64,000 bases of DNA from Allopontixanthobacter sp041552775 (GCA_041552775.1 JBFEKH010000004.1:6815-70814); one strand, 5' to 3'. Shown: positions 51,045-60,549, counted from the stretch's first letter. Numbers and translations: made by a program. The notes: a model not told the origin generated them from the letters alone.

Positions 51045-51062
51045 CGCAAAATCACCGGGATA

Positions 51063-51338
51063 TCATCGCGAGATCATCGCGATTTGGGCAAATATCTCGC
51101 GCGCGAAATCGCTGACCAGGCCCATCATGGATGCCCCGAACAGGACCAGCACCAGCGCGATCACGGCCAGTTTGGGTACGAAGGTCAATGTCTGTTCATT
51201 GACCGAAGTAGCCGCTTGGACCACCCCGATGAACAGGCCAACGCCCAGCGCCGCCAGCAGGATCGGCGCGGCGACCAGTGCGGTGACCCACAGCATCTGA
51301 TCGGCGAGCGCCAGCAGGTTTGCAGAATTGTCCGGCAT
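51063..51338 (-). CDS. fliQ: Flagellar export gate protein FliQ
   Basis: A 91-residue protein with two membrane helices and the FliQ motif VGLFIGVVQAATSVNEQTLTFVPK. The ATG at 51338 (MPDNSANLLALAD) is used rather than the longer frame, which starts 7 codons earlier inside the fliP spacer. It completes the FliPQR core. Confidence 0.92.
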   Translation of the reverse strand: MPDNSANLLALADQMLWVTALVAAPILLAALGVGLFIGVVQAATSVNEQTLTFVPKLAVIALVLVLFGASMMGLVSDFAREIFAQIAMISR

Positions 51339-51351
51339 GTTGCGATATCCC

Positions 51352-52128
51352 CTATGCAAAGCTCATGGCGAGGCTGCCCATCAGCAGGCTCCACCCGTCG
51401 ATCAACACGAACAGCAGCAGTTTGAACGGCAGCGAGACGATGGTCGGGGACAGCATCATCATGCCGAGCGACATCAGCACGCTGGCCACCACCAGGTCGA
51501 TCACCAGAAACGGCAGGAACAGCATGAAGCCGATCTGGAACGCGGTCTTGAGTTCGCTGGTTACAAAGGCGGGCAACAGGATGGAAAACGGCACCGCTTG
51601 CGGGTTTTCGAATTCGCCGACATCGGCAATATCGGCGAACATCGCGAGGTCGGCCTGCCGGGTCTGTCGGATCATGAATTTGTGAAATTCGCCGCCCGCC
51701 GCTTCGATTGCCTGCTCCGCGCCGAAGGTTCCGGCGGCGTAGGGTTCGATGGCTACGGTGTTCACCCGCTCCAGCGTGGGCGCCATGATGAACATGCTGA
51801 GAAACAGCGACAGCCCGATCAATACCTGGTTGGGCGGTGATTGCTGCAAGCCCAGCGCTTGGCGCAGGATCGACAGCACCACGATGATCCGGGTGAAGCT
51901 GGTCATCATCAACACCAGGGCTGGCAGGATGGTCAGCAGGCCCATGATGACGAGCAGTTGCAGCGACAGCGTCAGCGGTGCTTGCTGCCCGCCGCCCGCA
52001 GCGCCCAGCGCGCGGTCGAGTGCGCCCGATACGCCGGGTGTGGCGGCCTGCGCCAATGCGATATCGGGCAGAGCCAGCAGGGCGATCCCAAGCAGCAGGC
52101 AGGCCAATTTAAAGGCGGAATTAACCAT
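51352..52128 (-). CDS. fliP: Flagellar export gate protein FliP
   Basis: A 258-residue FliP with a cleavable signal peptide (LACLLLGIALLALPDIALAQA), then LVIMGLLTILPALVLMMTSFTRIIVVLS, GLQQSPPNQVLIGLSLFL, the periplasmic segment with REF-like FMIRQTRQ and FLPFLVIDLVVASVLMSLGM. It is the central subunit of the export gate. Starts within the end of fliO (8-nt overlap). Confidence 0.94.
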   Translation of the reverse strand: MVNSAFKLACLLLGIALLALPDIALAQAATPGVSGALDRALGAAGGGQQAPLTLSLQLLVIMGLLTILPALVLMMTSFTRIIVVLSILRQALGLQQSPPNQVLIGLSLFLSMFIMAPTLERVNTVAIEPYAAGTFGAEQAIEAAGGEFHKFMIRQTRQADLAMFADIADVGEFENPQAVPFSILLPAFVTSELKTAFQIGFMLFLPFLVIDLVVASVLMSLGMMMLSPTIVSLPFKLLLFVLIDGWSLLMGSLAMSFA

Positions 52129-52402
52129 GTTCAGTCTCGCTTGAAATCGGTTTGGCGGGTGCTTCGGCCAACCGCGTCAGCCCGTGCCGCGTGCTTCCGA
52201 TCAGAATTTCACGGCCATGGAATTCGACCACCGCCAGCTTGACGCCGGGCGCGAGCATGGTGGTTTCGATCAGGCGCGTAATGCGCGTGCGGCCGGGTTG
52301 GTTCATCCGCGCCTGCAGCCGTTTGGTGACCCACAGGCTGCCCCAGATAAGGCCCGCCAGCAGCGGCAGCATCAGCAGCAATTTGACGACATACCAGAGC
52401 AT
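52121..52402 (-). CDS. fliO: Flagellar biosynthesis protein FliO
   Basis: A 93-residue protein: an N-terminal membrane helix (VVKLLLMLPLLAGLIWGSLWV) followed by a cytoplasmic domain with ITRLIETTMLAPGVKLAVVEFHGREILIG, the FliO pattern. It assists assembly of FliP. The ATG overlaps the fliN stop (TGATG) and the end overlaps fliP. Confidence 0.82.
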   Translation of the reverse strand: MLWYVVKLLLMLPLLAGLIWGSLWVTKRLQARMNQPGRTRITRLIETTMLAPGVKLAVVEFHGREILIGSTRHGLTRLAEAPAKPISSETEHG

Positions 52403-52692
52403 CAGGAAGCCGCCTGCATCTGCATGTCCGGCGCAGCAGCGTCGGCGTGTTCATCGCCTGCCAACTCCACGATCTTGAGGGCAAAGCGGCCGCCCTGGGC
52501 CACGATCTCGCCCTTCGCGATGGCATTGCCGTTGACATAGACGTCCAGCAATTCGTCGGTCAGCCGGTCCAGCTGGACCACGCTGTCCGGGCCAAGGGCA
52601 AGGATATCCTTCAGTTTCATATTGCTACGGCCGAGTTCGACGGACAGGCAGACATCGACATTGCGCAGCAAGTCTAGGCCGGATTTGGTCAT
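52402..52692 (-). CDS. fliN: Flagellar motor switch protein FliN
   Basis: A 96-residue FliN with the SpoA domain: LDLLRNVDVCLSVELGRSNMKLKDIL, VVQLDRLTDELLDVYVNGNAIAKGE and the typical GRFALKIVE. It builds the C-ring with FliM and FliG. Short N-terminal extension, as in alphaproteobacteria; the last 15 residues are Ala/Asp-rich. Confidence 0.92.
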   Translation of the reverse strand: MTKSGLDLLRNVDVCLSVELGRSNMKLKDILALGPDSVVQLDRLTDELLDVYVNGNAIAKGEIVAQGGRFALKIVELAGDEHADAAAPDMQMQAAS

Positions 52693-52721
52693 GGTGTGGT
52701 TCCTTCGATCATTTTGGAAAT

Positions 52722-53618
52722 TCAGAGCGGAAATGGACGCGTAATCTGCAGCGCGACCCGGTCATCCAGCGCGCCTACCGTGCCAAGGCCGATGGTCAGG
52801 CCGCCGATCTGCAGCGGTACTTCGCGGGCAAGCGCGAGCGGGATTATATCCCCGGGGGCCAGCGCTGACGCACGAGCAAGCGAGATAGGCATCTGCGCCA
52901 ACACGGCGCGCGCGGACAACGGCACTTCGCCAAACGGAGTAGCCATCGGATCATTGGCGGCATTCACCACCGCAGCCTGCCCGGCGGATTGGCAGTGCCG
53001 ATCCACCAGGCGCCGCAAATCAGGCAATGACGCAGAGAGCGTGATCGCCCAGGGCACATGATCATCCTGCGCCACGGAAATTTCGACATGCACACATTCG
53101 GCCTGTCCGCGAAACGGATCGAGCCGGCCCAGATCGCCCCCGCGCCGGGCAATTTGCGGCGGTGTGCCGGTGGATAGGACCTTGCCCAATCCCGCGCACC
53201 AGGTAGCCTCCAACTGGTGGAGCGTCATGTCTGCAGAAATCGGCAACTTGGCCGGTAGGGGCTCGGGTATTTCTCCGGTTCCCCCATAGGCGCGATCCGT
53301 CAACGCCAGCGCGGTTCCATGCCCTACCGAAAACAGGATCATCCCGGTGCCCGGCAGATCGATCACGCAATGCGCGGTCTGGCTGTCGGACCGGTTGAGA
53401 AATGCGGTCGTGTTCATCCGGCCAGGCTCGCCGCAGGTTACCAAGATTGCCCCGCCGCTGGCAACGCTGGCCATACCCCCGGCCAGTTCGGCTGCGATAT
53501 CTCGCGCCAATGCGCTGTAATCTGCCAACAGGTCACGCTCCGGCATGGCCGGAGGCACCAATTCCGCACAATGCTGCGCCAGTGGCCGCTCAGCCACGAA
53601 ATCATGGTTCGGCTTCAC
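52722..53618 (-). CDS. fliM: Flagellar motor switch protein FliM, short N-terminus
   Basis: A 298-residue FliM homologue of the C-ring: a middle CheC-like domain (FSVGHGTALALTDRAYGG, SADMTLHQLEATWCAGLGKVL) and a C-terminal SpoA domain (LARASALAPGDIIPL...VPLQIGGLTIGLGTVGALDDRVAL). The canonical N-terminal CheY-binding peptide (LSQxEIDALL) is missing. The protein begins at a GTG overlapping the fliL stop (GTGA) with MKPNHDFVAERPL, so no upstream extension can supply it. The family is usually about 330 residues. How chemotaxis signals reach this switch is therefore unclear. Confidence 0.85.
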   Translation of the reverse strand: MKPNHDFVAERPLAQHCAELVPPAMPERDLLADYSALARDIAAELAGGMASVASGGAILVTCGEPGRMNTTAFLNRSDSQTAHCVIDLPGTGMILFSVGHGTALALTDRAYGGTGEIPEPLPAKLPISADMTLHQLEATWCAGLGKVLSTGTPPQIARRGGDLGRLDPFRGQAECVHVEISVAQDDHVPWAITLSASLPDLRRLVDRHCQSAGQAAVVNAANDPMATPFGEVPLSARAVLAQMPISLARASALAPGDIIPLALAREVPLQIGGLTIGLGTVGALDDRVALQITRPFPL

Positions 53619-54196
53619 TGGACGAGGAACCCGCGAAAATAGATCGCATCGACCCCGCCAAAACCTTCGCGTTCGGTCAGGACCCGGTTGATTGTCGCGG
53701 TCAGCTGCTTCTGCAGCTTGGCTTTACCTTCGACGGAATAGACCTGTTCTTCCGGGGTGTTCGCCAGTTCGATCAGAACCGCAGACCGCAGCGCCAGATC
53801 ATGCTTCTTCAGCCAGATGAGCACGCGCCCGTCATAGCGGGTCGATGCCGCAAGACTGACCTGGATCAGCGCCGGGGAATCCTTGAGGTTGGAGGTGAAG
53901 GTTTCTTCGAACGAATAATATGTCGTGCGGTATTCGCTGCCGCCTTCGCCATCCATGGGTTCGGCGCCGCCTTCCTCGCCCTTGATGCCTACAGCATAAG
54001 GGTCCTCATGTCCCTTGCGGACCAATTGCGGCAGATCGGGGCCCTTCTCGGCTTCAGCGCCGCCAAGCAGGCCCATCGAACTTGCGCCGAAGGCCGCGCC
54101 TGCGCCGGCACCCAGCAGCACCACTACGGCGAGCAGGATTTTCAATTTATTGCCCTTTTTCCTGGGCTCGATTTCGGATGGGACTGGTTTGGACAT
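53615..54196 (-). CDS. fliL: Flagellar basal body protein FliL
   Basis: A 193-residue single-pass protein: basic N-terminus, one helix (about 19-38), an acidic linker and the C-terminal stomatin-like FliL domain ending LTEREGFGGVDAIYFRGFLVQ. FliL supports stator function at the basal body. Located upstream of fliM with a GTGA overlap, the standard order. Confidence 0.9.
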   Translation of the reverse strand: MSKPVPSEIEPRKKGNKLKILLAVVVLLGAGAGAAFGASSMGLLGGAEAEKGPDLPQLVRKGHEDPYAVGIKGEEGGAEPMDGEGGSEYRTTYYSFEETFTSNLKDSPALIQVSLAASTRYDGRVLIWLKKHDLALRSAVLIELANTPEEQVYSVEGKAKLQKQLTATINRVLTEREGFGGVDAIYFRGFLVQ

Positions 54197-54216
54197 GATA
54201 TCGCTCTTTCGTATGA

Positions 54217-55488
54217 TCAGATGTAAAGGCCGCGCCCATTAGCCGGGCGGGCATGTTGCGCTTCGGTGGAAGATTGATCTGCGCGGGGGTCCTCGCCGCG
54301 CACGAACTGCGTAGGCGATTGACTGGGCCCGCGGGCCTCAGGATTGCCGCGTGATTGCGATTGGCCGTTCGTCGAATTACCCCCGGCAGTGTCGGCGCTC
54401 TGGCCCTGCGCGCGCTGTTGTTCTTTGGCTTGATCACGCGTTTGATCTTTGGGCTGGTCATTCTGCGCCAATTCGCCTGCCATCGCGGCGCGCACAGCGG
54501 GTGCGAAGGTCGGGTCCGCGCTGCTGACACCAATCGCCAGATTGCCGCCGCTTTGGTCGAACCGCATCGCCACCGCACCGAATTCGCTATGGGGTAGTGC
54601 GATCCGCACTGTGCCTCCGCCTGCCGGTGCAGCGGCATCGCGCGAGGATACGAGCCGGTCAATCAGGGCACCAAAATCGCGGGGTTGCTGCGCGGAAAGA
54701 TCAGCGCCCTGACCCTGCGAAGCGGCAATTTGGCCCAGATTTGCGAATGATATCTGCATGGCCGGAGCCGCGCCTTCCGCCGGCAGCAATGCGCTTGTCG
54801 CAACGCCGGGCATGGGAACGGCCTGCGGGACCAGCAGCAAATCCGCACGGCCAATCGATGCGGCACGGCGCTGGATAGTTTCCCTGGCTGGCAGCCGTTG
54901 TTCTTCTGGTACGGGCAAAAACTGGGCTGCCCGGGCCGCGCGCTCGTCGGGATTTGTCACTGCGAACGTCGGCACCTTGATCACCGGCAGTTCCGGCTTC
55001 TGCGTCATTTCGGAAACTGAAATTGGCAGGATCGAGACATCGCTCAGAGCAGACTTTGTAATGACCGGGGTGGGTACTGCTTGCCGCGCTTTTTCCGTGG
55101 TGGTGACAGGCCCATCGCCAAGCTCAGGTGCAGGTTGCAGCGGCGATACGATCATCGCTGCAACGACGGGGACCTCCGCCAGGATTTGGCCGGACACCGG
55201 CTCTGCCGAAGGGCGCGGCAGCGCAGTTTCGGCAGGCTCGCCCGGAAAAATATCAAGCGCAGGTTCGATAGCTTTGCCGCTATCCGGCAAATCCTTGCCG
55301 CCCGGCAAATCCGCCTTGCCGGACACTGCTGCAGCCTCAGGCATTGCAATGCCTTGCTGGAGGATCGCGGCGAAGGAAATGTCGGCCGATCCTGCCATCA
55401 TTTCAGCAGCCTCCTGCCCCGCTATTCCGCCGGTTTTGGCGGGTAATGCGGTGCCAGTCGGGCCTGCGATGGAAATGAGTGACTGCAC
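54217..55488 (-). CDS. fliK: Flagellar hook-length control protein FliK
   Basis: A 423-residue low-complexity, Ala/Pro-rich protein with a C-terminal hook-length (Flg_hook) domain: VRIALPHSEFGAVAMRFDQSGGNLAIGVSSAD, of which the core resembles the FliK substrate-switch domain. It acts as a molecular ruler and signals to FlhB. The GTG at 55488 has AAAGGA upstream. Recognition rests partly on its place between fliJ and fliL. Confidence 0.8.
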   Translation of the reverse strand: MQSLISIAGPTGTALPAKTGGIAGQEAAEMMAGSADISFAAILQQGIAMPEAAAVSGKADLPGGKDLPDSGKAIEPALDIFPGEPAETALPRPSAEPVSGQILAEVPVVAAMIVSPLQPAPELGDGPVTTTEKARQAVPTPVITKSALSDVSILPISVSEMTQKPELPVIKVPTFAVTNPDERAARAAQFLPVPEEQRLPARETIQRRAASIGRADLLLVPQAVPMPGVATSALLPAEGAAPAMQISFANLGQIAASQGQGADLSAQQPRDFGALIDRLVSSRDAAAPAGGGTVRIALPHSEFGAVAMRFDQSGGNLAIGVSSADPTFAPAVRAAMAGELAQNDQPKDQTRDQAKEQQRAQGQSADTAGGNSTNGQSQSRGNPEARGPSQSPTQFVRGEDPRADQSSTEAQHARPANGRGLYI

Positions 55489-55526
55489 ATTCGGTCCTTT
55501 TGCTGACCGGCACCGCGCCGGCTTCG

Positions 55527-55958
55527 TCAGCTCTTATTCAAGGATCGTGCCAGATGCGCTTTTTCGCTGAGTTGTTTTGCTGTTCGGCATTTGGTCACTT
55601 GGCGTGACGCTGCGCTCAGCTGTTCACTTACCAGGTCTCGCTTGCGGCTGGCGGCAGCGGCATCCAGACGGTGATGATCGGCGCTGACCCGCGCCTGTTC
55701 GCTTTCACGGGAAGTGGTGCGGGAAAGCCCCTCCAGCCCGGCGTGAAAACTGCGCAGATCGCGCAGGTCGGACCCACTCTGCGCTTCCCACCTCTGGGCA
55801 AATGCCTGCGCCAGTTCATCGCTGCGCCGCGCAAGTTCAGCATGGCGGGCGAATTGCCGTTCTGCAGTAGCGGCACGCTCTAGCGCTTCGATCCGCGCAA
55901 TGTCGCGAATTCTTTCCAGCCGCTGCAGGCGGCGGAGCCGATTTTTGGCTGCGTTCAA
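55527..55958 (-). CDS. fliJ: Flagellar export protein FliJ
   Basis: A 143-residue, almost wholly coiled-coil protein (RLRRLQRLERIRDIARIEALERAA; EQARVSADHHRLDAAAASRKRD), the FliJ stalk that links the FliI ATPase to the export gate. It starts at a TTG whose TTGA overlaps the fliI stop; position and coiled coil rather than sequence identity carry the call. Confidence 0.75.
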   Translation of the reverse strand: MNAAKNRLRRLQRLERIRDIARIEALERAATAERQFARHAELARRSDELAQAFAQRWEAQSGSDLRDLRSFHAGLEGLSRTTSRESEQARVSADHHRLDAAAASRKRDLVSEQLSAASRQVTKCRTAKQLSEKAHLARSLNKS

Positions 55959-57295
55959 AGGCTGAGATTTTCACGCAGCGCCGCAACGCATTCGTCCAGC
56001 GCGAAATGTTCATCGGATCGCTGCATCAGGAATGTGCGCATGATGCCATGCATGGCAATCGCGCGGTCTACTTCAGGATCGGCGCCTTCGCGGTATGCCC
56101 CCATTAGTACCAGATCCCGGTTCGCCTGATAGAGCGAGGCCAGGCTGCGGAACTCGCGGGCGAGGGACTGATGTTCCGGGCTGGTTACGTGGTCCATTAC
56201 TCGGCTGAGCGAAGTGGTCACATCGATGGCGGGGTATTGGCCCTGCTGCGCCAGTTCGCGCGACAGGACGATATGCCCGTCCAGAATTGCACGGGCCGTA
56301 TCGACCACCGGATCGTCATGATCGTCGCCATCCGCCAGAACGGTGTAGATACCGGTGATCGCCCCGCCGCTGGTGCCGGAATTCCCGGCCCGTTCCACCA
56401 GCTTGGTGATGGTTGCAAGTGCGGAGGGCGGATATCCGCGCGCGGCACCCGGTTCGCCCAGCAACAGGCCGATTTCGCGCGCCGCATGGGCGACCCGGGT
56501 CAGGCTGTCCATGATCAGTGTCACACGCTTGCCCTGCGCGCGGAAATATTCGGCCAATGCGGTGGCGAATTGTGCCCCGCGCAGCCGCAAATTGGCGGCC
56601 TGGTCTGCCGGCACCGCCACGATCACCATGCGGCGGCGCATCGACCCGGTCATATGACGCGAAACGAAGTCGGACACTTCGCGTGCGCGCTCGCCAATCA
56701 AAGCGACAATCGCAATATCGCTCTCGCAGCCGCCGGCGATCATATCCAGCAAGACGGATTTGCCGACGCCGGACCCGGCGACAATGCCGACGCGCTGTCC
56801 AATACCGAGAGTAGTCAGCGCATTGATCGCGCGCACCCCGCAATCGAAAGGTTCCGCCACGGATGCCCGCTCCAGCGCGCCTTCACGGTGCCCGCCAAGC
56901 GGCCAGCGCGCAGGCGCACGGATCGGCCCTCCGCGGTCAATCGGCGAGCCGGTGGCATCGACGGCGCGGCCCAGGAATGCCTCGCCAACAGCAACCATTC
57001 CGGGCTCTCCTTCTGCGCGCACGATCGCACCGGGTTGCAGCAGGGCAGTATCCCCCAGCATCACCATCAGGCTGAAACGGTCACGAAATCCGATGACCTC
57101 GGCACAAGGATGATCGGCAGGGTCATGGGCGGAAACACTCGTCTCAACGCGGCAGATGGTACCTATAGGGACCGGCAGGCCGGATACTTCGATCAGGCCG
57201 CCGTCGCATGAATGCACCCGGCCAAAACGCCGCGGACCAATCGCAATGGGCACTTGCTTGAGCGCGGCAGTCTGGCGGGCAAGGACATTCAGCAC
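55955..57295 (-). CDS. fliI: Flagellum-specific ATP synthase FliI
   Basis: A 446-residue export ATPase: Walker A GSGVGKS (about residues 174-180) after GIGQRVGIVA, IGERAREV, Walker B-type LIMDSLTRVAHA and RGYPPSALATITKLVERAGN. It releases chaperones and unfolds export substrates. I use the GTG at 57295: GGAGGGG lies 8 nt upstream and the start overlaps the end of fliH, while an earlier GTG at 57328 would add 11 residues without support. Confidence 0.93.
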   Translation of the reverse strand: MLNVLARQTAALKQVPIAIGPRRFGRVHSCDGGLIEVSGLPVPIGTICRVETSVSAHDPADHPCAEVIGFRDRFSLMVMLGDTALLQPGAIVRAEGEPGMVAVGEAFLGRAVDATGSPIDRGGPIRAPARWPLGGHREGALERASVAEPFDCGVRAINALTTLGIGQRVGIVAGSGVGKSVLLDMIAGGCESDIAIVALIGERAREVSDFVSRHMTGSMRRRMVIVAVPADQAANLRLRGAQFATALAEYFRAQGKRVTLIMDSLTRVAHAAREIGLLLGEPGAARGYPPSALATITKLVERAGNSGTSGGAITGIYTVLADGDDHDDPVVDTARAILDGHIVLSRELAQQGQYPAIDVTTSLSRVMDHVTSPEHQSLAREFRSLASLYQANRDLVLMGAYREGADPEVDRAIAMHGIMRTFLMQRSDEHFALDECVAALRENLSL

Positions 57296-57903
57296 AGGCC
57301 GAGCCCCTCCGCCAGAGTGGCGCGCCACTGGGCCGGGCCATCGCTTATCCCGCCGTCGGCGCTTTCAATGCGAAGCGAACCGCGCTCGAGCGCCGGATCG
57401 GCTCTAATGTCCCAATGCGCGGTAAAATCATCGTCCAGCTCCGGGATGTCCTGCGGATGCAGATACAGCATCTGGCCAACAGAACGCGCGCCCAGCAGCG
57501 CCGCCGCTTTCTCGCAGCGTCCCGCCAGCAGCGAGTGGTCGAGTGCCATCGGAGCAAGTGTGGCTTCGCATAAGGCTACAATCGTTTCGGTTAGCTCGCG
57601 GCCAAGCTGCTCGGTCATTTCTTCATCCATCCGGCGTAGGCCCGAACCGAGCCTGCGCCGCTCGACCGCAGCCTGCCCTGCCGCAGCAGCTGCTTCGGCG
57701 AGGCCTTGTTCGCGGCCTTTGGCGAATGCAATCGCCTGCTCGTCTGCGCCGTCCGCCACGGCCATAACCGGCGGCTCCTGCAGCGATTCGCCGCGCGCGC
57801 CGTAACGGGGGTCGGCAACGAAACCCTGTTTGTCACCGAGCAGGGCAATCCACCCTGCCGCTCCGGACGATCCATCGCCATCCAGCCGGGAGGGATTAAA
57901 CAT
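57289..57903 (-). CDS. fliH: Flagellar assembly protein FliH
   Basis: A 204-residue, Ala/Glu-rich regulator of the FliI ATPase: extended N-terminus, a helical middle (QAIAFAKGREQGLAEAAAAAGQAAVERRRL) and a C-terminal domain with LYLHPQDIP and DPALERGSLRIESADGGISDG, typical of FliH/YscL. The ATG at 57903 lies inside the end of fliG (8-nt overlap); the longer frame reaches further into fliG. Confidence 0.82.
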   Translation of the reverse strand: MFNPSRLDGDGSSGAAGWIALLGDKQGFVADPRYGARGESLQEPPVMAVADGADEQAIAFAKGREQGLAEAAAAAGQAAVERRRLGSGLRRMDEEMTEQLGRELTETIVALCEATLAPMALDHSLLAGRCEKAAALLGARSVGQMLYLHPQDIPELDDDFTAHWDIRADPALERGSLRIESADGGISDGPAQWRATLAEGLGLC

Positions 57904-58921
57904 AATCAGCATCCCCTGCCCCGCCGGACAGGACAATTTCGCCGCTTTCCGCCAGTCGGCGGGCTTCGTCGATCATGACCTGCTGTGCGGCCTGGACTGC
58001 GCTGAGTTTCGTACGGCCGCGTTCCGCGATTTCGTCGCGGACGCCTTCGGCTGCGCGCTGTGACATGGCGGCAAACACCGGTTCGCGTTCTTCTTCGCTG
58101 AGGCCCTTGAGAGCATCGATCAGCACTTCGCTGTCGATGTCGCGCAGCAATCGGCCCATCTGCAACGGTTCAAGCGAGGTGATCATGTCGAATTTGAACA
58201 TTTCGGCCTCGATTGCAGCTGCCAGATCGGCATCCCTCTCGCCGATGGCTGGCATCACCAGCCGTTCGACGGAAGAATGTGCCTGGTTGATCATCTCGGC
58301 TGCATGACGCGGGCCGCCCATGGACAGGGCCTTTTGTCCGAATTGCCGCTCGAGGGTGTCGGCCAGCATCTGGTTGAGCATGGTCACCGCATGGGGCGAC
58401 ACAGGGCCAAGCCGGGCAATCCGTTCCACGATCGCCGGTTGCATGTAATCCGGCAATTCGGCCAGCAATTGCGCAGCCTGATCGGTTTCCAACAGCAGCA
58501 ACAGCACGGCGATGACCTGCGGTTGCTCGGTTTCGATCATCGGGCCAAGAACATCCGGCGCCAGCCAGCGGGCCAGTTCGATAGAATGATTTTGCGCTTC
58601 GGGCGCAATGCGTTGCAGCAGGCTGTCCGCCTTCACCTCGCCGACAGCCTGCGTCATCGCATTGCGAAAACGGCCCATCCGGTTACGGACAGGCAAATCC
58701 TGCTTGTCAGCTTGCGAGATGAACCCGGCAATGGCGCTGGCGATCCCGTCCGGCCCGATTTCGCCAAGGTCGGACATGGTCCGTCCCAGCTGGGTCAGCT
58801 CTTCAGGTTCCAACCGAGCAAGGATTTGCGTGGCCTGTGCATCATCGAGCAGCATCAGGATGATGCTGGCGTGCTGGGTTTCGCTCAGGCCGTGGTCGGT
58901 GTTGACGGCTTCCTGGATCAT
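57896..58921 (-). CDS. fliG: Flagellar motor switch protein FliG
   Basis: A 341-residue rotor protein with three armadillo-like domains: HASIILMLLDDAQATQILARL at the N-terminus, EQPQVIAVLLLLLETDQAAQLLAEL in the middle, and the torque domain with MFKFDMITSLEPLQMGRLLRDID and charged residues facing the stator. Length is normal. The ATG overlaps the fliF stop (ATGA). Confidence 0.94.
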   Translation of the reverse strand: MIQEAVNTDHGLSETQHASIILMLLDDAQATQILARLEPEELTQLGRTMSDLGEIGPDGIASAIAGFISQADKQDLPVRNRMGRFRNAMTQAVGEVKADSLLQRIAPEAQNHSIELARWLAPDVLGPMIETEQPQVIAVLLLLLETDQAAQLLAELPDYMQPAIVERIARLGPVSPHAVTMLNQMLADTLERQFGQKALSMGGPRHAAEMINQAHSSVERLVMPAIGERDADLAAAIEAEMFKFDMITSLEPLQMGRLLRDIDSEVLIDALKGLSEEEREPVFAAMSQRAAEGVRDEIAERGRTKLSAVQAAQQVMIDEARRLAESGEIVLSGGAGDADYV

Positions 58922-60546
58922 GCCGTTTTGCCCATTGCTTCATCCGCCGATGGCGCGGCGAGCATCCGGCGCAGCGCCACGACGGCGCGGTCCGGCTGTT
59001 CGGCAGCCAGTTTCTGGGCGAGGCTGACTTGTTCGCGCAGTGTTGCCGGATTGACCGGGGCTGCCTTAAGGTCGATGACCGCAGACTGTCCGCCGCGCTC
59101 CACATCGTCCTCACCTGCACTGGCCTGATCGGATTTGCGTTTCCCGACTGCCTTGATCAGCGGGCGGATTCCGAACAGCAATGCCAGAATAACTGCGATC
59201 AGTGCCACCGCGTTGCGAACCACCATGGCGAACCAGGCGGTTTCGTAAAACGGCAATTCTTCAAGCATGACCGGATCGAAGGTGCCCTTCATGACTGTCA
59301 CTTCGTCCCCGCGGTCAGGATTTGCGCCGACCGCCGAAGCCACCAGTTTCTGGACCTGGGCTTCAGTGGCGGGGGCGATTTTCTTCATTGCTTCCGCACT
59401 GAGGGCAACAGCGACGGAAATGCGCTTCACACCCCCCGCCGAAGTGGTGGATACGGCGACTTCGCGGCCGAGCGCATAGGTCCGCTGGGCGCTGCTTTCG
59501 CCGCTCGACGGACCGGTCTCGCCGCCTGCTGCTGGCGCTTGTTGGCCGGGAGTACCGATCACGGTTTCTGGCGGCGGCGTGTTGGCCAGGACTCCCGGTA
59601 CCCCGCCCGCTTGCTTGCCGCCAGTCTGGGTGGACTCGCGGCTGGTTTCAGAACGTATCGACCCGTCCTTCTCATAAGATTCGCGCGCGGAAGTGGTGTC
59701 ATTCATGTCGAGTTCGACCTGCACTTCGCTGGAAAAATTGCCTTCCCCCAGCATCGGCACCAGCAATTGCGCGATTTGCGCGCGCAGTTTTTCTTCATAT
59801 CCAGCCTGCAGTTCCAGCGCCGCACCGTCCCCGGCATTGCGATCCGACAAGAGCTGGCCGTGCTGATCCACCACGCGGACCATGTCCGGTGTCATGCCGG
59901 GGACCGAGCCTGCTACCAGGCTGACGATGGCGGTTACTTGGCTGTCACCCAGACTGCGGCCCCGCGCCATGCGGACCATTACGGATGCGCTCGGAGCCGT
60001 AGCTTCGCGCACGAAAACCGATTTTTCCGCCTGCGCCAGATGAACCCGGACAGATTCCACCCCATCGATTTCAGCGATGGTCATCATCAATTCGCGTTCG
60101 CGCACATTGCGCAGCCGTTCGCCTTCCAACGTGCGGCTGGAACCGATTGGGATGGCGTCCAGCATTTGCGCAGTGCTTTCGGGTGCGGCTAGTCCGCCAT
60201 CGCTGGCAACCAGCATCCGCGCGCGATAGACATCGTCCTCGCCCACGGTCAGCGCCCCGGTGCCACTGTCGATCTGGTAGGAAATGCCGCCCTGATCCAG
60301 GGCGGCGGCCACTTCGGCCCGTTCGCCATCGTTGAGGCTGCTGTAAAGAATGCGTTGCGGACCGCTGGCCAGCGCCATGTATAACAATGCCGACCCGGCA
60401 ACCGCGGCCAAGCCAACCGCCATCGGCAAGCTCTTGCGAACCGCTGGCTGGGCCAGAAACGCGCGCGCCCGTTCCCCCACGCTTCCTTGTCCGGGCAGAA
60501 ATGACATTTCGCTGTTTGCCACCGGTAGATTAGTGTCCTGGGCCAT
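58918..60546 (-). CDS. fliF: Flagellar MS-ring protein FliF
   Basis: A 542-residue membrane-ring protein: a first helix (SLPMAVGLAAVAGSALLYMALA), YscJ-like periplasmic domains (RILYSSLNDGERAEVAAALDQGGI; RNVRERELMMTIAEIDGVESVRVHLA), a disordered Gly/Pro/Gln loop, a second helix (AMVVRNAVALIAVILALLFG) and a cytoplasmic tail that binds FliG. It nucleates the basal body. The ATG is 3 nt after fliE. Confidence 0.94.
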   Translation of the reverse strand: MAQDTNLPVANSEMSFLPGQGSVGERARAFLAQPAVRKSLPMAVGLAAVAGSALLYMALASGPQRILYSSLNDGERAEVAAALDQGGISYQIDSGTGALTVGEDDVYRARMLVASDGGLAAPESTAQMLDAIPIGSSRTLEGERLRNVRERELMMTIAEIDGVESVRVHLAQAEKSVFVREATAPSASVMVRMARGRSLGDSQVTAIVSLVAGSVPGMTPDMVRVVDQHGQLLSDRNAGDGAALELQAGYEEKLRAQIAQLLVPMLGEGNFSSEVQVELDMNDTTSARESYEKDGSIRSETSRESTQTGGKQAGGVPGVLANTPPPETVIGTPGQQAPAAGGETGPSSGESSAQRTYALGREVAVSTTSAGGVKRISVAVALSAEAMKKIAPATEAQVQKLVASAVGANPDRGDEVTVMKGTFDPVMLEELPFYETAWFAMVVRNAVALIAVILALLFGIRPLIKAVGKRKSDQASAGEDDVERGGQSAVIDLKAAPVNPATLREQVSLAQKLAAEQPDRAVVALRRMLAAPSADEAMGKTA

Positions 60547-60549
60547 CTA

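Noticed and set aside
50301..51425. Rightward 374-codon frame across fliR and fliQ
   Set aside because: Antisense to two clearly recognised genes; composition dominated by His, Gln and Arg, no known domain.
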